Source: Plotosus lineatus (lineage: Eukaryota > Chordata > Actinopteri > Siluriformes > Plotosidae). Taken from it: a stretch of 64,000 bases of DNA. Shown piece after piece: positions 11,395-21,934 of the stretch. Every line of letters starts with the position of its first letter. The stretch's first letter is position 1. Made by a program: the position numbers and the translations under genes. Under the pieces are notes generated by a model. That model saw only the letters and a list, made by a program, of their open reading frames with translations. It did no database searches and was not told the origin of the DNA. The stretch spans positions 55,080,580-55,144,579 of the forward strand of contig CM045729.1 in NCBI GenBank assembly GCA_024760905.1, written 5' to 3'.

Positions 11395-12465
11395 AATGAA
11401 TGAATGAATGAACTCATTAAATAATAATAATAATAAATAAATAAATAAATAAAATAAAATAAAAAAATAATAATAACAATAACGAGTAAAAACGAACTGA
11501 GGATGAACAAACCTGTGAAGAAGCTGCTGCTATTTAAATGAACGAGCACTGCAGAAGCTTCGGTGATTTCAGTCTCTGTTCGGAAACGTGACAGCCTGAG
11601 ATCTCTACAATTATACCGACACTTAACCGTGTAATAAGAAGAACAGAATTCACACGCCTCAGTAAATTTTACAAACGTATGAAATGCTGAAGAAACAACA
11701 TTCACATATCCTTGACACACTTCCCTACATGCGCCCATAGTTGGCGCTGCGGATAGCATGCAGCTTGCTGGTGTTGTGATGAATCACGCGGCCTGGAGAA
11801 TATGGGCTCCAGAGCAGTTCTGAGCATGCGCACACCAATAAGCCGCACAGTCTGTGTGACTGAGTTCCCAAATGATATGTTGAAGATTTTGGCTAATGGT
11901 GATCGATATTCTTTTTCCAGCTTTTTGACCTTTGATCTCAGCATGTGTGAAACTACAACCCACTGGCCTGTCACAGGTCTAAACGTCATGTGAGAACCGA
12001 AACGGCCACTGAAGGCGAGTTTTTATTTTTCTTTCTTTCTTTCTTTCTTAAACTATTTCTAATGACTTTATAAATCTACCGAGAACAGCAGTTCGAACAC
12101 ATTAGCCTTGTTTTTGAATGACAAAGACAATTAATGTCGGGCCACATTTAGCCTATTAAAATGTAATTCCTTTTGTTTGTTTTTATAGATTTTTTTTTTT
12201 ATTATTTTAAGTATGACTGAAAAAAATGTTGCAGGGCAGTATACGTTTATTTTGGTTACTTCCTAGGCTCGTTCTCGGCGAGCTGGTGGCGGGTGCGTTC
12301 AAGAACATCAGTTTTTATCGAGCCGCGCAGGATTCTTATGTACTGTACTGTACCTGTAATATCACAGTATCTGCACAGCCACTACGCTGAATGATCCCAA
12401 TTACAACACCTGTATCGTGGATGCAGTTTTATTTCCATAGACATGTTTGATATACACCCCACTCC
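11395..12465. other. no recognisable gene; (AAT/AAAT) tract at 11395-11485
   Basis: After a simple AT-rich tract, 11500-12340 is unique-looking sequence with more CG dinucleotides than its surroundings (for example 11740-11830 and 12265-12335). No exon could be defined. Confidence 0.4.
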
Positions 12466-12467
12466 CC

Positions 12468-12592
12468 ACCCCCGCGATGACCTGGCGAGCTGTCCAGGGT
12501 GTACTCTGCCCTTGCCCAGAGTCGGCTGAGATGGGCGCCAGCCTCCCTGCGACCTTAATAAGGATTAGGTTCAGAAAATGAATAAATGCTGC
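12468..12592 (+). mobile_element. SINE LINE-type tail fragment
   Basis: Only the 3' module is left: GCGATGACCTGGCGAGCTGT, GTCCAGGGTGTACTCTGCCC, and an end in GAAAATGAATAAATG. Confidence 0.75.
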
Positions 12593-12599
12593 ATGTTTG

Positions 12600-13850
12600 A
12601 TACCCTTCATGGCACAGTTGTTCAGACTAATAACGTTTCAGTGAATCAAATAGGCTGCCAAAAATGTGGACAGTCTTTGGAATTCAGACGCACAATGGAA
12701 CGTCCTCTCTAGCAGTGCAACAGGAAAAGATGAGAAAGAAGTCGATTTTTAATAATCCCAATGTTGTCGTCATTGTAATGGATGGATCTCAGAGCACAGG
12801 ATATTATAGAATTGTTGTAAATAGTCTAGCAGTGTTTTTCACGACTGTGCGTCGGTCTATGTGGTGACCTTCGCAGTACTGATCGACTGTTTATGTATCG
12901 CCCGTATTTACCTGACGACGGTTGTCAATGACGCTTAAAGTTGGAGCTCAGCAACTCTGCCGTCTCAAATGGGACATGGCAAACGCTTCAGAGCTTTCAG
13001 GAGCGCACCATAAATAAATCATATCTAATTAATTCCATGGCTGTAGGTTCCGACCCACCCTTGCCGTCAGTGAATAATTTTGAATTAGTTATATATCTGA
13101 TAACTACAACAGTATTGTCTTATCATCATCAGAGATGGGAGCGTCGCTTTTACGCAGTGCCCACATCTTTATACAGTATTATGTAAGAGGAACACGAACA
13201 ACACTGTTATTGTTGTAGGTAATAATGTGAGGACAGGAGCGACATAGATACTGTTACCTGAGGGTTTAGGCTTTATCTGACCTTGAGAGTTGCATGTCAC
13301 GGACCTCCGGTGAAATTACATTCACAGAGCATGGTAGCCCCTCATCTCATCTGCAGAGGGCGCGCGAGCACACGTTTGCTGCCACAGAGAGACTTTGAAT
13401 ACGGCTGCTTTGAATAGTGATGCAAAATTTTCATTTGGATGAGGCAACACCAACCGCTCCAGGCCAACTAGCAAAACCTTTGAGGAAATGCAAAATTAAG
13501 AAAAAAATATAAATATTTTTAGAATGAGATTGTTTCTGTACCAGTAGCTCAACGTGCTGCTTTTTTTTGTGTGGACTAAGTAAGCCGCTTCACGTCACTG
13601 ATGTATTATGTTTAACCTGGGACCCGTATATACAGGTACTGTACTAGAAACTTCATTGTTTCTAGGCAACAATGTTTGTCTAGCTCTTTTGACACTCTGG
13701 GACATGTTCACTAGATAAAAATATAAGGCTCTATGCTCACAACAGCCATATTTAATGCTTATTTTTTACACTTTCTTGACAGACACTGCAGTAAAGAATT
13801 CCGCTCATAAAATCAACTTCAATACCAAGACAAAAACTTTTATTGTTATC
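12600..13850. other. no recognisable feature
   Basis: No gene, RNA gene or known repeat was recognised. Short frames at 12664 and 12941 lack splice support or any family resemblance. Confidence 0.4.
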
Positions 13851-14130
13851 CTACAGCAGTGCTTCTCAATTATTTTCTGTCGCCCCCCCCAGGAAGAGGA
13901 AAATATTTCGTGTCCCCCCAATATAAATAGTGTTATTTGTCTAAAAATTGTTATAAATAATCCTCTGCATAATACTGTATCCTTATTAGCATAATAAATC
14001 CTTATTATCATTATGGAATACAAAACAATGAAGAAATATAGATCAACGTCGAACAAAGAATAACTTTATTAACAATTTTTTAGTCTTTAAACAAAAAGAT
14101 TTAAAGTGCATCAATTTGCCTGAAATAAAA

Positions 14131-14548
14131 AGGTAGCGTAGGCGTCCATCAGTCCCGAAGGACTATGGCTGTGCTCTGGCCAGTATCCCAACTGGTGATA
14201 CTCCCCAGTGCACAGAGCCTGGGTAGGGAGTAATGAGGGACAGGCTGTTACCCAAGCAGCAAGTCTCCCCCTGTCTCAGCACCACCGGAAGGGTCCAATG
14301 GAAAGGCAAGTGCCGATACGACTGGGTTCCAGTGCCGCTGCAGGAGAGAAACTACGGTCAATTTAGAACGGCCAATTAACCTACAGTGCACGTCTTTGGA
14401 TTGCGGGGGAAACCGGAGCACCCGGAGGAAACCCGCACAAGCACGGGGAGAACATGCAAACTCCACACAGAAACTCCCAGGCCGGGAATCGAACCCAGGC
14501 CTTCTTGCTGTGAGGCGGACGTGCTAACCACTACGCCACCGTGCCGCC
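14131..14548 (-). mobile_element. family B SINE with a third, different 3' module, nested in the hAT element
   Basis: Flanked by gcctgaaataaaaa direct repeats (about 14118-14131 and 14546-14560). On the minus strand the head GGCGGCACGGTGGCGTAGTG, B box GGTTCGATTCCC and TGCATGTTCTCCCCGTGC body are of high quality. After AATTGACCGTAG, however, the sequence leaves the usual family B tail. It continues as CGGCACTGGAACCCAGTCG, then GTATCACCAGTTGGGATACTGG, and ends CGCCTACGCTACC. Confidence 0.85.
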
Positions 14549-14738
14549 TGAAATAAAAAAGTATCCTTATTTAAACTGTCAACATTTTCTGACCAACAAT
14601 TTGAACCATTTGATACTGAAAAATAAAATTAAATAAAATCAATGAATAATAATAAATTCAAATTGATCGGCAATATTAACTCAGCAGCACAATATACAAA
14701 ACACTTTAACCTACAAAACAAAATGAATAAAATTATTA

Positions 14739-14766
14739 TTATTATTATTATTATTATCATTATCAT
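14739..14766 (+). repeat. (ATT)n microsatellite
   Basis: A short ATT run inside the hAT element. Confidence 0.8.
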
Positions 14767-15010
14767 CAAAATGATTAAGTCCAGATTAATGGCTATAATG
14801 AGCACATTTCTCAGTGCACAGCTTTTCGAAGCCGGGTTTAAAGCACGATACTGAACTCTCAGCTCCTGCTCAATGCTGAACTGGGACCTGGACTTATTTT
14901 CGCAGCAGTGACGTCATCCAGCATGACAGAGACTGTGTGTGCTGCAGGTCGGAGCAGTTCCTCTGCTGTGCTGCGGGGAGTTTCTACACTGAGCAGTTTG
15001 GTACTCCACC

Positions 15011-15229
15011 TTATCTGATGCTAACAGAGCTCGGTTTGCTGGAGTAGCATTCACAATGCGGATGGTTGTTGGAAATACTCAGCACATTTTTGCTGAAAAA
15101 ACTCACGTGGCTCATCATGTGATCAGGGTGTGATGTCTTTAAGAGACGCCTGAATTTATTTGGGTTCATGTTGTCTGCTGCCAATGTTTTCAGACACAGT
15201 AAACACAGCGGTCTTTCCTTGTTTCTCAC
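15011..15229 (-). pseudogene. hAT transposase N-terminal fragment (BED zinc finger)
   Basis: The frame contains a CLLC pair, then NMNPNKFRRLLKTSHPDHMM, which is the Cys2-His2 layout of the BED finger at the start of hAT transposases. The frame stops soon after and no catalytic domain follows, so the element is non-autonomous. Confidence 0.75.
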
Positions 15230-15694
15230 CGCAGCACAGTGAAGCCGAGTACTACATCCGCTTCAATCATACCTCCTCCACTTAGCTTCCGGGAGACTTT
15301 CGTTTGTCTCACTGTCTCCGTCTCTCTCCGCCTCTTTCCATCCCTGTTAAAAATGTCCATGGTGGGTTTATTAACCTCCCTTCTTATTTTACCTCTGGGC
15401 ACATTCTGACAGTGAGGAAGTCGCTGCCACCTGCTGTAGTGGATGTAGAATTACACTTTCTCCTAATACGAAAAAAAAAAGCATGTTACCAGGGGTCACA
15501 CGCGCCCCCCTGGCATCACACCGCACCCCTTGAGAACCACTGCCCTACAGCTAGGTGCTTATGAGTAAAAGTGGTCCAAAAATAATAATAATTATCCCAG
15601 TTGAAAACAAACCACATTCCAAAGAAAAAACTTACACTTTTTTGATGTATGCTAAATGAGTGTAATATATACTAGTCCTTCTAAAAAAAATTAG

Positions 15695-16040
15695 GGGCAG
15701 TGGTGGTCTAGGGCGCTGGATCGCTGATCCAAAGGTTGGGGGTTCGAGTCCCACTCTCCACAAGGTTGTCACTGTCCCCCCAGTGCGGCTAACTGGGTTA
15801 TCAAAGGCGGGCCATGTCTCTCACTGTCTATGGTGAGAGGCATGTAAAAGAACCATTGCTGACTTTCGTAAAGAGTAGCTGCAAAGCCGTCAGCGTGTTT
15901 CTATCCCTTGCTAAAAAAAGGGTTGTGACAGGAAGGGCATCCGACGTAAAAATCTCTGCCAAATTAAACGTGCGAATCAAAATGATTCGCTGTGGCGACT
16001 CCTGAGTAAAAGGGAAAAAGCCGAAAGGAAGACAGACAGA
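15695..16040 (+). mobile_element. tRNA-derived SINE, family A with RTE-type tail, inserted in the Tc1 terminal repeat
   Basis: Full-length: head GGGGCAGTGGTGGTCTAGGG, B box GGTTCGAGTCCC, family A body, CGCTGTGGCGACTCC, AAGCCGAAAGG and (GACA)n end. Flanking direct repeats cttctaaaaaaaattag (15678-15694) and cttctaaaaaaattag (16041-16056) are parts of the Tc1 terminal repeat and so form the target-site duplication. Confidence 0.93.
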
Positions 16041-16307
16041 CTTCTAAAAAAATTAGCATATTGTGATAAAGTTCATTATTTTCTGTAATGTACTGATAAA
16101 CATTAGACTTTCATATATTTTAGATTCCTTACACACAACTGAAGTAGTTCAAGCCTTTTATTGTTTTAATATTGATAATTTTGGCAAAAAAGTAAAGAAA
16201 AACCAAAAATCCCAATCTCAAAAAATTAGCATATTTCATCTGACCAAAAAAAAGTGTTTTTAATACAAAAAAAGTCAACCTTCAAATAATTATGTTCAGT
16301 TATGCAC

Positions 16308-17250
16308 TCAACACTTGGTCGGGAATCCTTTTGCAGAAATGACTGCTTCAATGTGGCGTGGCATGGAGGCAATCAGCCTGTGGCACTGCTGAGGTGTTAT
16401 GGAGGCCCAGGATGCTTCGATAGCGGCCTTAAGCTCATCCACAGTGTTGGGTCTGGTGTCTCTCAACTTTCTCTTCACAATATCCCACAGATTCTCTATG
16501 GGCTTCAGGTCAGGAGAGTTGGCAGGCCAATTGAGCCCAGTAATACCATGGTCAGTAAACCATTTAGCAGTGGTTTTGGCAGGTGCCAGGTCGTGCTGAA
16601 AAATGAACTCTTCATCTCCATAAAGCTTTTCAGCAGATGGAAGCATGAAGTGCTCCAAAATCTCCTGATATCTAGCTGCATTGACCCTGCCCTTGATAAA
16701 ACACAGTGGACCAACACCAGCAGCTGACATGGCACCCCAGACCATCACTGACTGTGGGTACTTGACACTGGACTTCAGGCATATTGGCATTTCCTTCTCC
16801 CCAGTCTTCCTCCAGACTCTGGCACCTTGATTTCCGAATGACATGCAAAATTTGCTTTCATCTGAAAAAAGTACTTTGAACCACTGAGCAACAGTCCAGT
16901 GCTGCTTCTCTGTAGCCCAGGTCAGGCGCTTCTGCCGCTGTTTCTGGTACAAAAGTGGCTTGACCTGGGGAATGCGGCACCTGTAGCCCAGTCCACTGCT
17001 TCCACAGGTCCCCCAAGGTCTGGAATCGGCCCTTCTCCACAATCTTCCTCAGGGTCCGGTCACCTCTTCTGGTTGTGCAGTGTTTTCTGCCACACTTTTT
17101 CCTTCCCACAGACGTCCCACTGAGGTGCCTTGATACAGCACTCTGGGAACAGCCTATTCGCTCAGAGATTTCTTTCTGTGTCTTACCCTCTTGCTTGAGG
17201 GTATCAATGATGGCCTTCTGGACAGCAGTCAGGTCGGCAGTTTTACCCAT
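16308..17250 (-). pseudogene. Tc1-like transposase pseudogene, second copy
   Basis: The ATG at 17250 opens the same N-terminal helix-turn-helix as the copy at 8690. It carries the same junction after WKQWT that shifts frame before GYRCRIPQVKP. The catalytic half has an additional 9-bp loss: DLAPAHSAKTT in the first copy reads DLAPAKTT here. That reduces the spacing between the second Asp and the Glu from 34 to 31 residues, so catalysis is doubtful even without the frameshift. Confidence 0.9.
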
Positions 17251-17546
17251 GATTGCGGTTTAAAAGCCTCAGGAATCTTTTGCAGGTGTTTAGAGTTAAT
17301 TGGTTGATTCAGATGATTAGGTTAATAGCTCATTTAGACTATCTTTTCATGATATGCTAATTTTTTGAGATAGGAATTTTGGGTTTTCATGAGCTGTATG
17401 CCAAAATCATCAGTATTAAAACAATAAAAGACCTGAAATATTTCAGTTGGTGTGCAATGAATCTAAAATACATGAAAGTTTAATTTTTATCAGTACATTA
17501 CAGAAAATAATGAACTTTATCACAATATGCTAATTTTTTTTGAAGG

Positions 17547-17551
<5 letters not shown>

Positions 17552-17636
<85 letters not shown>
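17552..17636 (+). repeat. (GT)n-(AT)n compound microsatellite
   Basis: About 16 GT units followed by about 26 AT units. It abuts the Tc1 end on the left and a broken SINE on the right. Confidence 0.95.
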
Positions 17637-17639
<3 letters not shown>

Positions 17640-17790
17640 TGCAAAGTCGTCAGCGTGTTTCTGTCCCTTGCTAAAAGGGTTGTGACAGGAAGGGCATCCA
17701 ACGTAAAAACCTCTGCCAAATCAAATGTGCGAATCAGATGATTCGCTGTGGCGACTCCCGAGTGAAAGGGAAAAAGCCGAAAGGAAGACA

Positions 17791-17793
<3 letters not shown>
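17637..17793 (+). mobile_element. family A SINE, 5' truncated, RTE-type tail
   Basis: Begins mid-body at GGCTGCAAAGTCGTCAGCG and ends GCCGAAAGGAAGACAGAC. It is bounded on both sides by (AT)n. Confidence 0.88.

Positions 17794-17869
<76 letters not shown>
17794..17869 (+). repeat. (AT)n microsatellite
   Basis: About 37 AT units. Confidence 0.95.
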
Positions 17870-17871
<2 letters not shown>

Positions 17872-17970
17872 TCTTTTCCTTTTGGCTGCCCCCTTCAAAG
17901 ATCGCCACAGTGAATCATCTGCCTCCATCTCGCCCTATCCTGTGCATCTTCTTCTCTTTCACCAACTACC
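17870..17970 (-). mobile_element. RTE-like LINE 3' terminal fragment
   Basis: On the minus strand: AGAAGATGCACAGGATAGGG, CGAGATGGAGGCAGATGATT and CACTGTGGCGATCTTTG, ending GCCAAAAGGAAAAGAAG. Same family as 48555-50128. Confidence 0.8.
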
Positions 17971-17999
17971 ATATTGATATGTATATATAAAACATTTGT

Positions 18000-19990
18000 G
18001 TTAACACAGGCAGTGATACTAGTGGTGATTTATCTTGATACATCACGGAGAAACTAGTCCTGTAAGTGCTGCAACTGGATGTAGTGACCCTGTTCGGGAG
18101 TCATCACACTCTCTTGCCTTGTATGTGGCCAGTTTTCAACTGATCCAGTAATGTTGTGGCGGTTAGTCAGGTTTCTGTTGGTGGGTTGTGTGCAGCCAAT
18201 ATGCCTGGACACCTCACTGTAGCTCAACCTCACTTGAATGAATTATTCTTGAACCCTCTGTCAGCTCCTCATAGAGAAGTGCCTTTTACTAGTTGGTAGT
18301 CTGGTATGCGTGTAATATGGCCGATCCAACGCAGTCTGTACCTGATAAGTATGATCTCTATATCTGTAGCTTTAGCACAATTAAATACCTCATCATTTGT
18401 GATGTAGTGATTCCGTCTTATCTTAAGAGTATACCTCAGACGCCTTGCTGGACTGTTCTGAAAAGATTAATATGATGATGATATAGGGTCCATGTCTCAC
18501 TTCTGTACATCATTAGCAGGATTATGCATTGGTTGTATACCTTATGTTTTATATCTACTGTCAGTACTCTGCAATTGAAAACCCTACTCTTGAGTCTTCC
18601 TATCACACCATCTCACTTACAGTCTCTGGTGAAAACGTCCGAGATACTTGAAATGCTCTACACTCCTTAGCTTGTTCCCCTCAATGAAGAAATCAACCTG
18701 TTCACCTATACTCATAGTTTCTGTTTTCTTGATGTTAATTCTGAGACCCATTTTCTTTGACAAAATGATATAGGCAGATAACATGTTGTAGTGCCGTGCC
18801 ATCTTTGGTAAAAAAAAAAATGGTAATATCATCTGCATACTGGGCTTGTCGTATGTATGTATTAAGTGTCTTGGTCTTTGATTTCCAACACCTGAGATCA
18901 ACTAGGTTACCATCATGTCAAAAATGAACCATGATACAGTACTATAATGTGCACTCATTTTCTTGACTGCAAGGTGGAGTGTGATTGCAGCATATATCCC
19001 AAACAGATTGGGAGCTAGCTAGTTTTTTTTTTTTTTACAGCTCCTTGACGCCACTGTTGTACTCTTTTGGTTTAGAAAGTTCACCATCTATACACAGTCT
19101 AGCATGCACTCCAGAATGCAGCGACTTGATGACTTTGCCAAAGTGATCAGGACATCCAAGCTTTCCCAGGATAATGAAAAGAAGCTGTTGATTTACACAA
19201 TCAAAAGTTTTGAAGAAGTCAATAAAGGCACTATGCAAGTTCTGTTGTTGTCCTCTACACTTCATCATCTGACGCAAGATGAAAATAACTATCCATCGTG
19301 CTTCTCCCGTTTCTGTAGCCAGACTGAGATTCAGGGTGAACTGACACTGCTAGCAGTTGGAGGTGTTGCTTTCCTATGTCAACAAAAATCTTCACAACCA
19401 TACCAAGCAATGAAATCCTGTGGCAGTTGCTACATTCACTACAGTTGCCTTTTTTTTTTTTTTTTTTGAGGAGGTAGATACAGATGATAGTGTCAATTAG
19501 GTCAGATGACAGGTTTGCTGATATTCAGAACAGATTGAAGATGGTAAGCAGAAATGATAGTAGGGTACTTACACTATAAACAAGAACCTCAGGTAGTATA
19601 TCATCTGAACGTGGACTCTTTCTGAGCGTAGTGTTCTTAATATCTGTCTTAACTTCTTCCATTTTAATGGGTTCATGAAACTCTTAGATGCTTGGACACA
19701 GTTCAAGTTCATCAAGTACATCCCAATCAAAATCAGTAGGTAGATTTAGGAGTTCTTCAAAATGCTCAACCCATCTCTCCTTGACATCCTCTGGAGATGA
19801 AAGAACACCACTCTTTGGCCTAATGGGAGAGAGGCCTTTGGATGTTGGGCCATAGACTGTGTTTATCGTTGCATAAATCTTTCTGAGGATTTAGTCCTTT
19901 ACATATTGTTCTACTTCATCAGGTTTCTGCTGGAACCATTTGATCTAAGCTTCCTAATCTCTTCTTGGAGAACTGTCTTGTTACCACAAA
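18000..19990 (-). pseudogene. decayed LINE reverse transcriptase (different family from the RTE-like element)
   Basis: Minus-strand fragments in several frames follow the order of a LINE pol. The RWVEHFEELLN-type sequence lies near 19740-19780. FIDFFKTFDCVN and LGKLGCPDHFGKVIKSLHSG lie near 19120-19240, and KKMGLRINIKKTETMSIGEQ near 18690-18760. An LRWIGHI-like segment lies near 18310-18340. Many stops and frameshifts show it is dead. The endonuclease region was not identified. Confidence 0.75.
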
Positions 19991-20004
19991 GTGACCACAA
20001 ACAC

Positions 20005-20039
20005 TATATATATATATATAAATATATAGACACACACAC

Positions 20040-20084
<45 letters not shown>
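20005..20084 (+). repeat. (AT)n and (CA)n microsatellite
   Basis: A short AT run followed by about 27 CA units, interrupted once by CG. Confidence 0.95.
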
Positions 20085-20087
<3 letters not shown>

Positions 20088-20507
20088 CTAGAATCCAAGC
20101 ATGAATGCACTGAAGTGTTTGTGTCGTCCAAAATCGTGCACTGTTTCTTTGGTGAATGTGACTTCAATATAAACCTGTGATTTCATAATCGTACAATGCA
20201 GATCCTTGTTCCCTTACACTGGTCCCAGGCTAAGCTTGCATCATTTAATAAGGAACAAGTGAAATTAATCTGCACGGATCCTAACAAATACATTTACTAT
20301 ATATTCAATCATTTTTGTGTGCGAACCATTATGATGTTTTAAAATGTCTTCATTTTATTGCTTTTATTCAACCGGATAAATGTATCCTTGGGATTAAAAA
20401 TCTGACTTTCAAGCTAGAGCTCACCTTTGGTTTCAACATGAAAAGTAAAAAAGCAGAGATACAATATAAATGATTGGATTATGGATGTTATTTCCACAGA
20501 TATTTTG

Positions 20508-21826
20508 ATGGCTATGTCTGAGAACCATATAGCAGGAAGAGTTACTGTGTACTCAGTGCCAGGATGCCCTCATTGTTTAGAGGCCAAGGCTACATTACAG
20601 GCACTAAAACTACCTGTGTATGACCTGGATGTGAGTCATGATGCAGCTGTCAGGGCTTGGCTGGGTGACGTGACTGGTAGCAGCACTGTGCCGCAGATTT
20701 TCTTTAACAACATCCACATAGGAGGAAATGATGCGCTAAAAAACTTGGTAAGATTTTATTAATAAAAATTTTTTTAAAGAATAAACAAGCAATAATAATA
20801 CAGTGGTACCTCACCTTACGAAATTAATCTGTTCCAGAAGTGGTTTCCTAACCTGATTTTTTCGGAAGTTGAGTGACATTTTACATGTAAAAGGTCTGAT
20901 TCGTTCCAAGGCCCCAACACGACCCCTAAACCATTTAAAAATTATAAAAGTATACATTTTCAAGCAGTATGACCGGGAGTGCTAACCTTAAACTGCTAAC
21001 CAAGCAACGGAGTTGTCATTTAGCCCCTCCTCGCCTGCCGCGTCTCCGCCTGGGTTTATTGTTATCCGGCGTGCGGCTAGCATTAAGCTACCATAGCATA
21101 TTAGCTCAGGATAGGAGATGAGCGTGCTCAGTTCTAGATGTCCAAGGACTGTGCTTTCATAGCTGTAGTAGGGTCGCACAGTCATAGACGAGAAAAATGC
21201 AAAAAAGCAAGCGAACAAAAACAATATTTAAAACAAACAAAGAAACAATTTGACTTCAAGAACTCCGCGACGTGGCCTTCTAGGAAGCTCGATCTTGACC
21301 ATTTAAGGCCTCCTTCTGCTTCAATATCGTACCGATGGTAGACATTTCAGCCATATTCCTTTGCGATATCACTCAACTGCATGCCACGAGCCCGCTTCTT
21401 CTTTTCACTCACACCGGGAATCACTTTCTTGGGGCCCATGATGAATGATGAAAAATAAAGTTGCAATGGACACACTAGAAAAACTCACGAAGCAACAGTA
21501 ACTCTGTCCTTTACGCGTGTTAGATCTGCGTGACAAACAATGGATTGAAGGCACACGAAAAGCATCATGGGTATCATGGAGATGCAGCTCCCTCCTAGCC
21601 AATGGGAGGCTAGCTGGGGTGGGTGTTGTGAGATAGCCAATGGGAGAGTAACTCTATCGTGCCAATTTCAAAATAAAAGCCGAGCGCGCATTGTTTGAAT
21701 TTTTGAGATGGCGCATCTCGTAACATGAATTTTTTTCGTATCCAGAGACGGAAATTTTAGGTAAATGCGTTTCGTAACTTGAATTTTTCATTTGTTGGGT
21801 CTTTTGTAAGGTGAGGTACCACTGTA

Positions 21827-21860
<34 letters not shown>

Positions 21861-21878
21861 AACAACAACAACAACAAC

Positions 21879-21934
<56 letters not shown>

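Larger units (their letters stand above)
13857..15542 (-). mobile_element. hAT-family DNA transposon with 8-bp target duplication
   Basis: The ends are CAGTGCTTCTCAATTA and CCTTGAGAACCACTG, with flanking 8-mers tcctacag (13849-13856) and ccctacag (15543-15550) that differ at one base. TIRs of the CAG-G/T-G-nTTCTCAA type and an 8-bp duplication are typical of hAT. A BED-zinc-finger fragment is encoded inside on the minus strand and a SINE is inserted in it. Related ends recur at 58826 and 59262-59544. Confidence 0.85.
15672..17551 (-). mobile_element. second Tc1-like transposon (same family as 8361-9923), with nested SINE
   Basis: The terminal repeats CTAGTCCTTCT and AGAAGGACTAG-type ends are present in inverted orientation relative to the first copy. 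The left terminal repeat is split by a SINE at 15695-16040. The right end runs straight into (GT)n and (AT)n. Confidence 0.93.

Noticed and set aside
15700..15770. tRNA-like sequences with A and B boxes, here and in many other places
   Set aside because: Each is joined to a SINE body and tail and lacks a proper cloverleaf with anticodon stem and CCA-ready acceptor, so none is called as a tRNA gene.
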